The translations under genes and the position numbers were made by a program. A stretch of DNA of 64,000 nucleotides from an uncultured Vampirovibrio sp. (GTDB lineage Bacteria > Cyanobacteriota > Vampirovibrionia > Gastranaerophilales > Gastranaerophilaceae): assembly GCA_910578465.1 (NCBI GenBank), contig CAJTPW010000004.1, positions 127,078 to 191,077 of the forward strand, given 5' to 3'. Shown here piece after piece: positions 49,445 to 58,355 of the stretch; within the stretch, counting starts at the first letter, position 1; every line of letters begins with the position of its first letter. The notes beneath the pieces were generated by a model that worked only from the letters and a program-made list of their open reading frames with translations, ran no database searches and had not been told where the DNA came from.

Positions 49445-51856
49445 TTAGTTTATATCCACGATGGAAATGCCGTCTCCGCCTTCATTTTGCTCCCCGGCTC
49501 TGTATTTTGCAACATAGGGGGAATCTCCCAAATAACTTCTTACAGCGCTTTTTAGAGCCCCCGTGCCGTGGCCGTGGATGACCGTAATTTCTCTAATGTT
49601 TCTTAATGATGCCATATCAAGCCTTTTTTCAAGTATATCAAGGGCTTCATCAACTCGCATACCCCTTAAATCCACTCTGGGAGAGAAGTTTGCACTTGCG
49701 TGGAAATCATCAAAGCTCACTTGAAGTTTTTTAAGCGTTTTATTTGGTTTTTTATCGGTCAGGGCAAGCTTTTGTGCCTTTACTTTTGTCTTTATCAGTC
49801 CGATTTGCACCTCGCAAAAACCCTTACCGTCGGGGAAAGACACAAGGGTTGCGACCTGGTTTAAATCCTTTATCAGGACGCTTTGACCCGTTTTTATCGT
49901 GTTCCAGTTTACAGGTTGATATTTTTGTGAAATTTCATCTTCATCATCCGAAAATTCTGCTCTTACCTTATTTTCAAGATTTGCAAGCCTTGAATAAGCC
50001 CGTCTTGCAATCTTTTCGCTTTTTTCTCTTCTAAGCTCTTCAAGCACGGCTTTAATTTCAGCTCTTGCAGCTTCCAATTGCCCCTGATGTTTCTTTTTAA
50101 ACGTATCAATTGTCTTTTTCTTTTGAGTTTTTATCTCGTTTAATTTTTCTTCAAGGGTTTCCTCGGTTTCTTTGGCTGAAAGCCTTGATAATTCGGCTTC
50201 TTTGGATTTTTGTACCATTTCCTGATGGGTTTTATGAATTTCGTTGAAAACTTTTGAAGCGGGGTTTTGGTTTTGCGCTAAAAATTCTTTAGCATTTCGG
50301 ACAATTTCAGAAGGCATATTGAGGTTTTCCGAGATGTAGAGTGCATTTGAGACTCCTGCAACCCCTAAAAGCAGCTTATAGGTTGGTTTTAGGGTAGTTG
50401 TATCAAACTCAACGCTTGCGTTAAAGAAGCTCGGGTCTTGATATTGCAGGATTTTTAATTCCCCGAGGTGAGTCGTAGTGATGGTTAGCACTCGTTTAGA
50501 GGCCAGATATTCAAGTATAGAGCGGGCTAAAGCCGCACCTTCTTCGGGGTCCGTTCCTGCGCCCAATTCATCAAACAGGACTAAATCCTTATCTGTTGCG
50601 GAATTTAGGATTTTAACGACGTTATTTATGTGCGCGGAGAAGGTTGAGAGCGATTGTGTTATGCTCTGTTCCTCTGATATATCGGCAAACACCCGTCTGA
50701 AGGGGTAAATTTTACAAAAAAGGGCAGGAATGTGCATACCTGCACATGTCATAACGGCTAAAAGCCCTATGGTCTTTAAGGTTACGGTTTTTCCGCCCGT
50801 GTTAGAGCCCGTTATTATTAGCGATGTGACGTTTTCATTTAAGTGAAAGTCGTTCTCTACAACGTTTTCACACGTTGCAACAAGCAGAGGATGTCTCATA
50901 GCTTGAATTTCAACCTGTTTGGTGTCACTTAATTCAGCACTTACCCCGGAAATCTGAATTGAATATTTGCACCGTGCGCAAATGCAGTCTAAGGCGGTTA
51001 AAACCTCGACTGTGAGCAGGATTTCAGGTTTTATGGTGTGAAATTTTTGGCTGAGTGCAAAAAGTATCCTCTCAATTTCTGCCCGAATTTCGCTTTCAAT
51101 CTGTCTAATCCTGTTGTGGAGCGGGATTAAGACCTCTGGCTCTATAAAAAACGTTTGATTGCTGGCTGAAACGTCATGAACAATGCCTGTAACCTTGCTT
51201 TTATCCGACGCTTTGACCTGAAACACGGTCCTGTCGTCTCTTTTGGTGTATACGGTGTCTTGCAGATGAGAAACAAAGTCAGAATTGCTTAAAAGCCCTG
51301 AAATCAGTATTTTTAGGTTATCCTGTGTGTCGTTAAGCGCGTTTTTAAGGCGTTTTAGCTCGCTTGAAGCTGTATCTTTTACGGTTAAATCAGAGTTGAA
51401 AATCCCGAAAACCTCATCTTCTAGGGCTTTTTCGGAAATTAATTTCCCTAAAAACTCCTCCCTTAAAAGCTTTGCGCCCTCATTTTTTTGCAGGAAAGTT
51501 TTTGTAATTCTTGAAGTTTGAAGAGTTTTTGCAAGGTCCCAAATGTCTTGTGCGCCAAGTCTTTGCGCCGTTAAGATGTTTTTTGCATCCGCTATAAAAT
51601 CAACGGGAATTGCTCCTGAATTTCCAGCATCATCACACAATCTTTTTGCTTCGGTTACAAAATTCAGCTCTTTTTCAATGGTTGTTTTGTTTGAAAATGG
51701 GCGCAGCTCAAGGCATTTAGCCTTTCCAAGCGGTGTATTTGCACACTCTGAAAGGATTTCAAGGACTTTGTCAAACTCAAGTGAGCGCAGATATTTGTCC
51801 TCCTGCACTTCTTTACTGGTTTGTTCAAATGTTTGCTCTAACCGGTTTTCGGGCAT
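49445..51856 (-). CDS. MutS2 (recombination/ribosome-rescue ATPase-nuclease)
   Basis: MutS2 acts on recombination intermediates and, as shown in Bacillus, splits collided ribosomes. The 803-residue chain has an N-terminal core (LRSLEFDKVLEILSECANTPLGKAK), a MutS ATPase with SLIITGSNTGGKTVTLKTIGL and DLVLFDELGAGTDPEEGAALA, a long coiled coil (about 520-630) and a C-terminal Smr nuclease domain VDLRGMRVDEALDILEKRL ... IHGHGTGALKSAVRSYL. AAGGA precedes the ATG. It follows the helicase-nuclease gene after 49 bases. Confidence 0.95.
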   Translation of the reverse strand: MPENRLEQTFEQTSKEVQEDKYLRSLEFDKVLEILSECANTPLGKAKCLELRPFSNKTTIEKELNFVTEAKRLCDDAGNSGAIPVDFIADAKNILTAQRLGAQDIWDLAKTLQTSRITKTFLQKNEGAKLLREEFLGKLISEKALEDEVFGIFNSDLTVKDTASSELKRLKNALNDTQDNLKILISGLLSNSDFVSHLQDTVYTKRDDRTVFQVKASDKSKVTGIVHDVSASNQTFFIEPEVLIPLHNRIRQIESEIRAEIERILFALSQKFHTIKPEILLTVEVLTALDCICARCKYSIQISGVSAELSDTKQVEIQAMRHPLLVATCENVVENDFHLNENVTSLIITGSNTGGKTVTLKTIGLLAVMTCAGMHIPALFCKIYPFRRVFADISEEQSITQSLSTFSAHINNVVKILNSATDKDLVLFDELGAGTDPEEGAALARSILEYLASKRVLTITTTHLGELKILQYQDPSFFNASVEFDTTTLKPTYKLLLGVAGVSNALYISENLNMPSEIVRNAKEFLAQNQNPASKVFNEIHKTHQEMVQKSKEAELSRLSAKETEETLEEKLNEIKTQKKKTIDTFKKKHQGQLEAARAEIKAVLEELRREKSEKIARRAYSRLANLENKVRAEFSDDEDEISQKYQPVNWNTIKTGQSVLIKDLNQVATLVSFPDGKGFCEVQIGLIKTKVKAQKLALTDKKPNKTLKKLQVSFDDFHASANFSPRVDLRGMRVDEALDILEKRLDMASLRNIREITVIHGHGTGALKSAVRSYLGDSPYVAKYRAGEQNEGGDGISIVDIN

Positions 51857-51905
51857 TTTTCCTTCTGTCTTAAGCCCTAAAAACCGCTCTGCTATGGATT
51901 TTGGG

Positions 51906-54900
51906 CTATTTTAACTTTGAATACTCACTTAATATTCTATCAAGACATGCATTTTTACTCAAGTCCCACTCGCGTTTTGTCACACGAATTACTTTAAATC
52001 CGCATCGTTCAAGGATTGCCTGCTTTTTCATATTGCTATAGCGGCATCGCACCTTATCTTCAACCCCGTCGCATTCAACAACAAGATTTTTAAGCAGGAT
52101 ATCCATTGAAACTCCGCCGCACTCAACCCCCGCTTTTGCAGCAGGTTCGGCCTTTTTTAGCTCTAAAAACACATCTTCTTCAAACTCATTTTTAAACTTA
52201 TTCTGGTTTCTAAGCTCAAATGTTTTATTTGAATATAAAATGTATTCGAAATAATCCCTTAAAAGCCCTTCTTGCAAGGTGTTCGGGTCTTTTGAAACAA
52301 AGTTTATCATCTTCTTTCTTGCACGTGTTATTGCAACGTTAAAAAGATTTGGTTTTTGAAGGAAGGTAAGGCTTTGAGCGTGTGAATTTTGCGCAATTGC
52401 CCATGACATAAGAATTATATCCCTTTCATCCCCCTGAAACGTATGTGCTGTGCCAACTTCAATCTGGTGCCTTTGGATAATATCTCCTGAAAAAGTTTTT
52501 AAAATATCTTTTTTAATAAGCTCAACCTGACCTCTGAATGGGGATATAACCCCGATAGATACGGGTTCTTTGCCCTCTGCCGTATTTTTGGTGTCTTCGG
52601 AAATTATATCCTGTAATTTTTTAATTATGGCTTCGGATTCTGCCATATTTCTTGTAATTTCCGGGTCAACAGAGCCGTCTGCCACGTATTCAAGCTCTAT
52701 CGGGCATTTTTTATCAAAATAAGGACGCATAATTTTTATTCTGCCGCCGTAGAATTCGTTGCTTGAAAACTCAATAATGGGGCGGCTTGAGCGGAAATGT
52801 TCATCAAGAAGCACGGGGCTTGCCGAATAGTAATTTGCTAAATCGAACATCGAATTTGTCCTGAAACGCCACATCAGCTGGTATTTATCATCAATGCCGT
52901 ATTGATTCAGGAATGACTGCTCTTTTGCCTTTTCAAGGAAGCTTAAATGCGCAAGCTGCTTGTCATCACCTACGATTACAGCCTTTTTGGCGCGGTAAAG
53001 CACGGGAAAACAGCTCGCAATATCGCACTGAGAGGCTTCGTCGATGATTACAACATCAAAAAGCCCCGGTTTTAAAGGCAGGCTGTTTGAAATTGCATAA
53101 GTTGTCGTACACCAGCAGGGAAAAGCGTTTAAAAGCGGCTTGAAATCTTCTTTTTCAAGAAGTCTATCTTGAAGTACGCGCTTTCTTGAAACGAGAGATT
53201 TTGAATGTACAATAAGTCTCTGGCGTTTTTTCTGATCGCACAAAAGCTCTTTTAAGGCCGTGCGTCTTCTATTCCTCAAAATGTCTACTGCAAGGCGTTT
53301 TTGCTTTCCTTTCAGAGCGGAAATTTTCTTTAAAAGCTGGTGAAGATTTCCCGTCCGCATAATTTCATCTTCAATTGCAGCAAGGGTTGCAGACATTTCT
53401 TCGGCGTCAAGCTCGTATGAAAGGCGTCCCATAAGGTCATTTGCCTTTAAAGGCTTTCTGTAATTTAATATTTTTTTGATTTTATTAATTTTTGAACGGC
53501 AGGAAATGTTGAAGAAAAGGCCTCCAAAAGCACGATTTTTGCCTGTTTCAATGTCTTTTTGCATTTTTTGAAGAATATTTTTCAACGTTTTAACATCAGC
53601 TAAGTCCAGATGTTCTTTTATATAGCGCATTTCACCGATTGCTGCAATCGTTTCCTCAACTTCTGTTGATGTTTGCGTGTATTTTTTCTCTAAACCGATA
53701 ATCCTTTCAACGGCATTTTCAAGCCTTTTGATTTCCCCTAAAAGTGCCTTTATATCAGGCACATCGACCAATACCGCATCGGCGTAATCGGAATCCAAAT
53801 CTACCTTGTTTGAAAGCAAATCTTCAAGCTTAAAGGTTAACTGTTTTTGATAATTTGCCCTTCCTGCTCGAAGTGCAAGGTATGGTGCTCCAAGCTCATT
53901 CAGTCTTTCTGCCACAACATCCACGGCTTTATCCATTCTGCTTGCAACAAGAACGGTTTTGCCGTTTGCAATGAGGTGGGATACAAGATTTACAATGGTT
54001 TGAGACTTTCCTGTGCCCGGGGGTCCGTATACTGCAAGGAAATCGTTTTCTTCAATTTTTCTTACGACATCTTCCTGTGAATCGCTTAAAGACAAAGGCG
54101 TTACGGGGAAAAAGTCTTTAATTTCAGGTTCTTTTACGGGTACCTGTTTGCCTTTTGATGTCAAATATTCTTCCTGAATAATGTTTAAGGCGGTTTCTTT
54201 TATTGTCCCGAAGGGTTTTTCGCCTATTTGTAAAAGCTCATGCAATACACCTGCCGTAACGGATGGTCTTTTTGTTAAAATAACCGCCTGCTTTCTTTGC
54301 AGACAAAGCTTTTCCACCTTTACCTTAGGTTTTTGTTTCATTGTTTCAACGGTGTCAAAGTCCATATCTTCAAGTTCTTCAAGGCTTTCAATCGTGTTTG
54401 AATAAAATTCATCAGGCTCTGTGTGGTAATCGTTTGCAAGGCTTTCATCCTCCGAAAGCATTGCAGCTGTGCTGATTTCAACATCAGGCACAACCGATTT
54501 TAACGTTGTTAAAAAGATTTCAAGCGCATCTTCATTCAACGGCAATTCGGGAACGACTTCTAAAAGCCCCGAAAGCATTGCATCAACCTCTTCTTCCTCA
54601 TCTTTTTTAATGAGCTGTGCAAGAGCGCCCGTATTCAAAGAGAGGATGTCATCTTCAGCGGTTAGTTTAATGTTTTTTCCCGTGCGCTCAAGCTTGCAGG
54701 GTACATATAAAAGCGGAGTCAAAAATTCATTGTTTTTGCGGCTTTTGCCGTTTTTCCCGACCAAAAACATAAACCCGTAGATTAAATATTTCTCCTTCTG
54801 GCTCATATCGGATTGAACCATAAGTTCGGTGAGAAAGCTGTTTGAGCCATCCAGCATTAAAGGCGTGTCAAATTCTGTGAAAAGCTTCTCTTCGCCGTCC

Positions 54901-55055
54901 AAAAAGACCCATTTATTGTCCTTGTCGCCTTTTAAATTGCGGAATGTGGATGATTTAACCTCTTCTCTGATACAATCGTGGAGATACTGGGAGATTTTTT
55001 TGATGAAACTTCCCGTAAAGGCTTGAGTTATGACTTTTGGTACAGCTTGAAGCAT
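51906..55055 (-). CDS. Superfamily 1 (UPF1-like) helicase with C-terminal nuclease domain
   Basis: The 1049-residue protein has a Walker A near residue 343 (VYGPPGTGKSQTIVNLVSH), the Walker B/DEAA motif VIIDEASQCDIA near 665, KKAVIVGDDKQLAHL and the C-terminal helicase motifs VGTAHTFQGDERDIILMSW and NLFNVAITRARKK. The last 80 residues (MDILLKNLVVECDGVE ... ILERCGFKVIRVTKREW) resemble a Vsr/DUF559-type restriction-endonuclease fold. Start at the ATG 55055, where AGGGA lies eight bases upstream. Such fusions occur in DNA repair and in defense against phage or plasmids; the role here is open. Confidence 0.85.
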   Translation of the reverse strand: MLQAVPKVITQAFTGSFIKKISQYLHDCIREEVKSSTFRNLKGDKDNKWVFLDGEEKLFTEFDTPLMLDGSNSFLTELMVQSDMSQKEKYLIYGFMFLVGKNGKSRKNNEFLTPLLYVPCKLERTGKNIKLTAEDDILSLNTGALAQLIKKDEEEEVDAMLSGLLEVVPELPLNEDALEIFLTTLKSVVPDVEISTAAMLSEDESLANDYHTEPDEFYSNTIESLEELEDMDFDTVETMKQKPKVKVEKLCLQRKQAVILTKRPSVTAGVLHELLQIGEKPFGTIKETALNIIQEEYLTSKGKQVPVKEPEIKDFFPVTPLSLSDSQEDVVRKIEENDFLAVYGPPGTGKSQTIVNLVSHLIANGKTVLVASRMDKAVDVVAERLNELGAPYLALRAGRANYQKQLTFKLEDLLSNKVDLDSDYADAVLVDVPDIKALLGEIKRLENAVERIIGLEKKYTQTSTEVEETIAAIGEMRYIKEHLDLADVKTLKNILQKMQKDIETGKNRAFGGLFFNISCRSKINKIKKILNYRKPLKANDLMGRLSYELDAEEMSATLAAIEDEIMRTGNLHQLLKKISALKGKQKRLAVDILRNRRRTALKELLCDQKKRQRLIVHSKSLVSRKRVLQDRLLEKEDFKPLLNAFPCWCTTTYAISNSLPLKPGLFDVVIIDEASQCDIASCFPVLYRAKKAVIVGDDKQLAHLSFLEKAKEQSFLNQYGIDDKYQLMWRFRTNSMFDLANYYSASPVLLDEHFRSSRPIIEFSSNEFYGGRIKIMRPYFDKKCPIELEYVADGSVDPEITRNMAESEAIIKKLQDIISEDTKNTAEGKEPVSIGVISPFRGQVELIKKDILKTFSGDIIQRHQIEVGTAHTFQGDERDIILMSWAIAQNSHAQSLTFLQKPNLFNVAITRARKKMINFVSKDPNTLQEGLLRDYFEYILYSNKTFELRNQNKFKNEFEEDVFLELKKAEPAAKAGVECGGVSMDILLKNLVVECDGVEDKVRCRYSNMKKQAILERCGFKVIRVTKREWDLSKNACLDRILSEYSKLK

Positions 55056-55334
55056 TGGTTTTTCCCTTAATTTCAATATATTTTATCTGCGGAAACTTTG
55101 AAATTTTGAACATTTTACCGCAGAATAATTGTATCATTATTTTTAAACTCAGGGGTCATTTAAAGAGATTATTTACCGTTTTAAACTTTATAATAGGCCC
55201 GTTGAAATTTATTTTGAGTTATTTTAAAGCTGAAAAAATTTTTTATAATCGGGTGCTCTTGAAAAAAAGTTTGGTTTGATGTAGTATGTGTGTTAGCCTC
55301 TGCAGGGCAAAAGATTTGACAATTTAATATTTAT

Positions 55335-55407
55335 GCGGACGTAACTCAATTGGTAGAGTCCTTGCCTTCCAAGCAAGTTGTTGCGAGTTCGAGCCTCGTC
55401 GTCCGCT
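55335..55407 (+). tRNA. tRNA-Gly (anticodon TCC)
   Basis: The sequence folds into a full cloverleaf: 7-bp acceptor GCGGACG / CGTCCGC with discriminator T, D-arm, anticodon stem CTTGC / GCAAG with loop CTTCCAA (anticodon TCC), and T-arm GCGAG / CTCGT with loop TTCGAGC (first pair G-T). No CCA is encoded. Confidence 0.93.
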
Positions 55408-55426
55408 AATTTTATTGATAATTGAA
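55391..55426 (+). repeat. Direct repeat, copy 1 (3' end of tRNA-Gly)
   Basis: Thirty-six bases starting GAGCCTCGTCGTCCGCTAAT, which cover the last 17 bases of the tRNA gene and 19 bases beyond, recur at 55561-55596 with one mismatch. Confidence 0.85.
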
Positions 55427-55560
55427 TAAATAATGCGAGAACGAGCAACGTTGCGATGCTTTAATCGTTGGCGAAGAATGAGCCTTACGAGTGAAGTATG
55501 CGCAGGAGGCATAGTAAAATCGAGAACGATAGTTCCGATTTTCAAGCCTGCCAGAAGTGA
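55427..55560. other. Sequence between the tRNA direct repeats
   Basis: About 134 bases with no gene; it contains the palindrome GCAACGTTGC (55445-55454). It may be a remnant of inserted DNA or part of a dispersed repeat. Confidence 0.4.
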
Positions 55561-55596
55561 GAGCCTCGTCGTCCGCTAATTTTATTGATGATTGAA
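55561..55596 (+). repeat. Direct repeat, copy 2 (att-like tRNA fragment)
   Basis: This copies the tRNA-Gly 3' end and its flank, 170 bases downstream of copy 1. Such a duplication is the usual mark of an attachment site, but here it encloses only 134 bases. Confidence 0.8.
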
Positions 55597-55604
55597 CATT
55601 TATA

Positions 55605-55625
55605 AAAAGCCCTGTCAGGGCTTTT
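55605..55625 (+). terminator. Terminator between the tRNA genes
   Basis: A perfect 9-bp stem AAAAGCCCT / AGGGCTTTT with a GTC loop, with the T run supplied by the 3' arm, lies after the first tRNA unit. Confidence 0.82.
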
Positions 55626-55644
55626 GTAGTTTAAACCATTTTTT

Positions 55645-55719
55645 GCGGGGGTAATTCAGTGGTAGAATGCAACCTTCCCAAGGTTGACGCCGCGGGTTCG
55701 AGCCCCGTCCCCCGCTCCA
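55645..55719 (+). tRNA. tRNA-Gly (anticodon CCC)
   Basis: A full cloverleaf: acceptor GCGGGGG / CCCCCGC, discriminator T, anticodon stem CAACC / GGTTG with loop TTCCCAA (anticodon CCC), and T-arm CGGGTTCGAGCCCCG. CCA is encoded (55717-55719), unlike in the neighbouring tRNA-Gly. Confidence 0.93.
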
Positions 55720-55773
55720 TTAAGTTTTTAAGGGATTTATAAATTGACAATCGGGGATGGTTGGCGAGAACCG

Positions 55774-56847
55774 CTAAACAGCGGGTTCGGCGGATTTTGC
55801 TTTTTTATATTCATCCCAAATTTGTTTTTTTAGAGTATTTATAAGCTTTTCATCCGAATGAATACGATTGCACAGATAATCACTTTGATGTCTTTCATCA
55901 GCAGGCACGGCGTTGCAAAATGCCGAAACAGCAGAGTAAATATAACCTGTTATGTAGCTTGGGATAAATGTTTCCGGAAAATCTTCCATAAGCTCTATAT
56001 CTAAATCATTTAAATAAAGGTGAAATTCTTCCGTATCTTTATCTTTGCATATGCTTACACAGTCTACCCTCGGCGGTATTCCAAAGTTTAAAAGTCTTCC
56101 GATTTCTTTTACGACAGGCTGCAGCATGGCGATTACTTTTTCACTATTCATATTTTCTGCGTCGTATAGGTTTACAAAGGAATAGTTTTTTGTATCTGCA
56201 ATTTCAAACGAATGTTCGCTGTACGGTTTCATCAAAACTGCAGGAAATTCAACTCCTGCAACCTTTACGGGCACAATGTCAAATATATCGTTTGTCTTAA
56301 AACCATGCCGTCTTAAAAAAGCTGTATTTTCAGGTTCAAATTCAAGTACATTAAGCCATTTGTTTCCTGCGGCGTTGGGCCCGTCTGTATATGAGGGAAG
56401 CGCAAGCGCATATTTTTTGCCGTCCTTTTCTATTTGAAAAACGTTTTTTGTGCCGCCGCTGCCTGAAAAGCTTGCATTGTATTTTTCTCCGTCAATTTCA
56501 AACATATCTTTTATGACAGGGTTTTTATCCGCAGGAGACAATGCGTCCATCTTTGTTTTATTCGAGCGCATAAATTCCTGCACAGTTGTAATGCTTTTTA
56601 CTGTCAGCATATTTTTTGCTTTGTTGTAGGAAATTTTTTTGAAAGGATGTTGTGTATTTTCTGTTTCCTTGTTCGCCAGTGCAGGGTTTGTCTGCACTCT
56701 GCTTTGTTCCGCATTTGCAAGATGTTTTTCAAAGGTATCCGCTTTTAGAGGTGGTGTCATCCGAAGGGGCACATAAATCTTTGCTTCCTGTCGTCCTTTA
56801 AAATTTGCCTGATTTATATTTTGCAGAATATTAATATTTGTAATCAT
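55774..56847 (-). CDS. Leader-motif protein with a kinase-like fold (candidate effector)
   Basis: The 357-residue product starts MITNINILQNINQANFKGRQ, an N-terminal leader ending in NFKG (residues 15-18). From about residue 118 it resembles a protein-kinase-like fold. A Gly-rich loop GSGGTKNVF (129-137) is followed by KKYALALPS, a Glu-containing helix (EFEPENTAFLRRHGF), a hinge-like PAVLMKPYSE and a late LNDLDIEL (279-286) in the DFG place. Canonical HRD and DFG are not intact, so it may be a pseudokinase. It lies 18 bases after the 56866 gene and both probably share a transcript. Family assignment is tentative. Confidence 0.6.
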   Translation of the reverse strand: MITNINILQNINQANFKGRQEAKIYVPLRMTPPLKADTFEKHLANAEQSRVQTNPALANKETENTQHPFKKISYNKAKNMLTVKSITTVQEFMRSNKTKMDALSPADKNPVIKDMFEIDGEKYNASFSGSGGTKNVFQIEKDGKKYALALPSYTDGPNAAGNKWLNVLEFEPENTAFLRRHGFKTNDIFDIVPVKVAGVEFPAVLMKPYSEHSFEIADTKNYSFVNLYDAENMNSEKVIAMLQPVVKEIGRLLNFGIPPRVDCVSICKDKDTEEFHLYLNDLDIELMEDFPETFIPSYITGYIYSAVSAFCNAVPADERHQSDYLCNRIHSDEKLINTLKKQIWDEYKKAKSAEPAV

Positions 56848-56865
56848 TTTTTATATTTTAGTGCC

Positions 56866-58278
56866 CTAATCCCAATCTTTCATTGCTCTTGCAGCTTTCA
56901 GTCTGTCGGAAAATTCAATATTTCCCTTTTCAATCTGGGTGCGCATGGTTGATACAACGTCCGCAAATTCGGGTCTTAAAAGGTCAAAATATACGTTCTT
57001 TCCCACATCTACACATACAATCCCTCTTTTGTCCGTTGGAATGAAGTTTTCGGGGTTATAGTCTCTAAGGTACACGCCGATTTTACGTCTGTGCTTGAAT
57101 TCGTCTTTTAGCATATTACACTGGGCTATACCTCCTTCTTTGTCGTTTTCATCGACAAAATGCATTGTATCTTCGGGCAGGTATTCATATAGGTTTGTGC
57201 CTGTGTAATCATCGTAAAAGTAATGATATGGAGCCTTTTCCGGGCTGTAGAGCTGAATAAAATAATTTATCATACCGTTTACATAGGCGGTGTCTGCTCT
57301 AAGGTCGTCCAAATAGTTGTAAAAATCTCTTTCGCAATTATGGTTTTTTTGCTGATCTATTTTTACTATATATTTTTCATCCAAAACCACTTTATATTTG
57401 GGCGAAAGTCCTGAATTTACAAGCCTTGCGGATTTAATACCGAATTCTTCAAGTCCTTCGCTTATATCAATATTTGTCATTGTTGTTGCGGCAGGACCGT
57501 TTATTTTGTTGTGTTCTTCTATGTTGCCCACAATGCGCCCGATAAGCGCACGGTATCTTTCTTTATCGTTTTCTATGTTTCCGAGGTCTTCGGGAAGCTT
57601 ACCCACGGTATATCCGTCAGGCCACATATATCCCCCTTCTTCTGCAGGAACTCTTTGAAGCCCTGTAAGTTTTTGGTATTTGTTTCTTAAAGTATTGGGG
57701 TCCCAGTTTGGAAGCCAGGCGTAGAGCTCTTCCATAGTTTGCGCTTTGTTATAATATTCGGCCGTATAGTCCGTAAAAGCTTGTACATAGCCGTCTCTAC
57801 CGTCATACCATCTGCTGAAATTTCTTACGGTGCCGAATTTATCCAGCAATTTATTTACAATTTTCGGAGATTTTGACGGGTTGATTGTTCCGTCTTCATC
57901 CCTTGTTACTTCCTCTACAAAAGCAAATGCGGTTTCTTTTTCACCCGTAACATTTTTCATAAATATACGCACTTCATCAGGGGTTAAGTCTGTTTCGTCA
58001 AGTAAATCCATAACTTTCAAAGGATTATTTGAAGCGAGAGAATTTTTGTATTTGTCATAAAGTTCATCTGCCCTTCCGTTCTCGTGTATTTGAACGTCCC
58101 CTCTGAATGAAACTCCCGCTGTATCATATAAACTACAGGACAGGGGGGGGGTAGGGGTAAAATTCAAATTGCTTTGTGCAAACTGCACATTTTTTGCCGC
58201 CGTATATCGACTGTTCAGGCGTGCATTTTGAGCGCCGTTTATCGCGCCGTTTAAAAAATTTATATTATTTATCATCAT
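56866..58278 (-). CDS. Leader-motif protein with kinase-like catalytic loop (candidate effector)
   Basis: The 470-residue product starts MMINNINFLNGAING and carries NLNFTP (37-42) and VSFRGDV (56-62). The central 80-260 region is helical. The C-terminal part looks kinase-like: EKYIVKIDQ with Lys306 in the ATP-lysine place, LRDYNPENF (404-412) matching the HRDxKPxN catalytic loop except for the His and Lys, and CVDVG (422-426) in the DFG place. A nine-C run lies in codons 43-46, between the two leader motifs. An AGGG site precedes the ATG. Function is unknown; secretion and host interaction are inference. Confidence 0.65.
   Translation of the reverse strand: MMINNINFLNGAINGAQNARLNSRYTAAKNVQFAQSNLNFTPTPPLSCSLYDTAGVSFRGDVQIHENGRADELYDKYKNSLASNNPLKVMDLLDETDLTPDEVRIFMKNVTGEKETAFAFVEEVTRDEDGTINPSKSPKIVNKLLDKFGTVRNFSRWYDGRDGYVQAFTDYTAEYYNKAQTMEELYAWLPNWDPNTLRNKYQKLTGLQRVPAEEGGYMWPDGYTVGKLPEDLGNIENDKERYRALIGRIVGNIEEHNKINGPAATTMTNIDISEGLEEFGIKSARLVNSGLSPKYKVVLDEKYIVKIDQQKNHNCERDFYNYLDDLRADTAYVNGMINYFIQLYSPEKAPYHYFYDDYTGTNLYEYLPEDTMHFVDENDKEGGIAQCNMLKDEFKHRRKIGVYLRDYNPENFIPTDKRGIVCVDVGKNVYFDLLRPEFADVVSTMRTQIEKGNIEFSDRLKAARAMKDWD
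58143..58151. repeat. Nine-base G/C homopolymer inside the 56866 gene
   Basis: G9 on the plus strand (C9 in the coding strand) lies in codons 43-46. The current length keeps the frame open. Such tracts are rare in this AT-rich sequence and are typical slippage sites for phase variation. Confidence 0.75.
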
Positions 58279-58355
58279 AGTACCCTGTTTAAACCCCCTG
58301 AAAAATAAAATTTGCTATTTATTTTGGGTTTATGTCTCAAGGCGTGTTTTCAGGA

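Noticed and set aside
55324..55545. A minus-strand frame across the tRNA-Gly and its downstream region
   Set aside because: It is largely the antisense of the tRNA gene and of its duplicated 3' end.
55391..55596. A CRISPR-like or integrated island interpretation of the tRNA-associated repeat
   Set aside because: Only two copies exist, spaced by 134 bases, and no integrase or cas gene is present in the window; at most it is an att scar.
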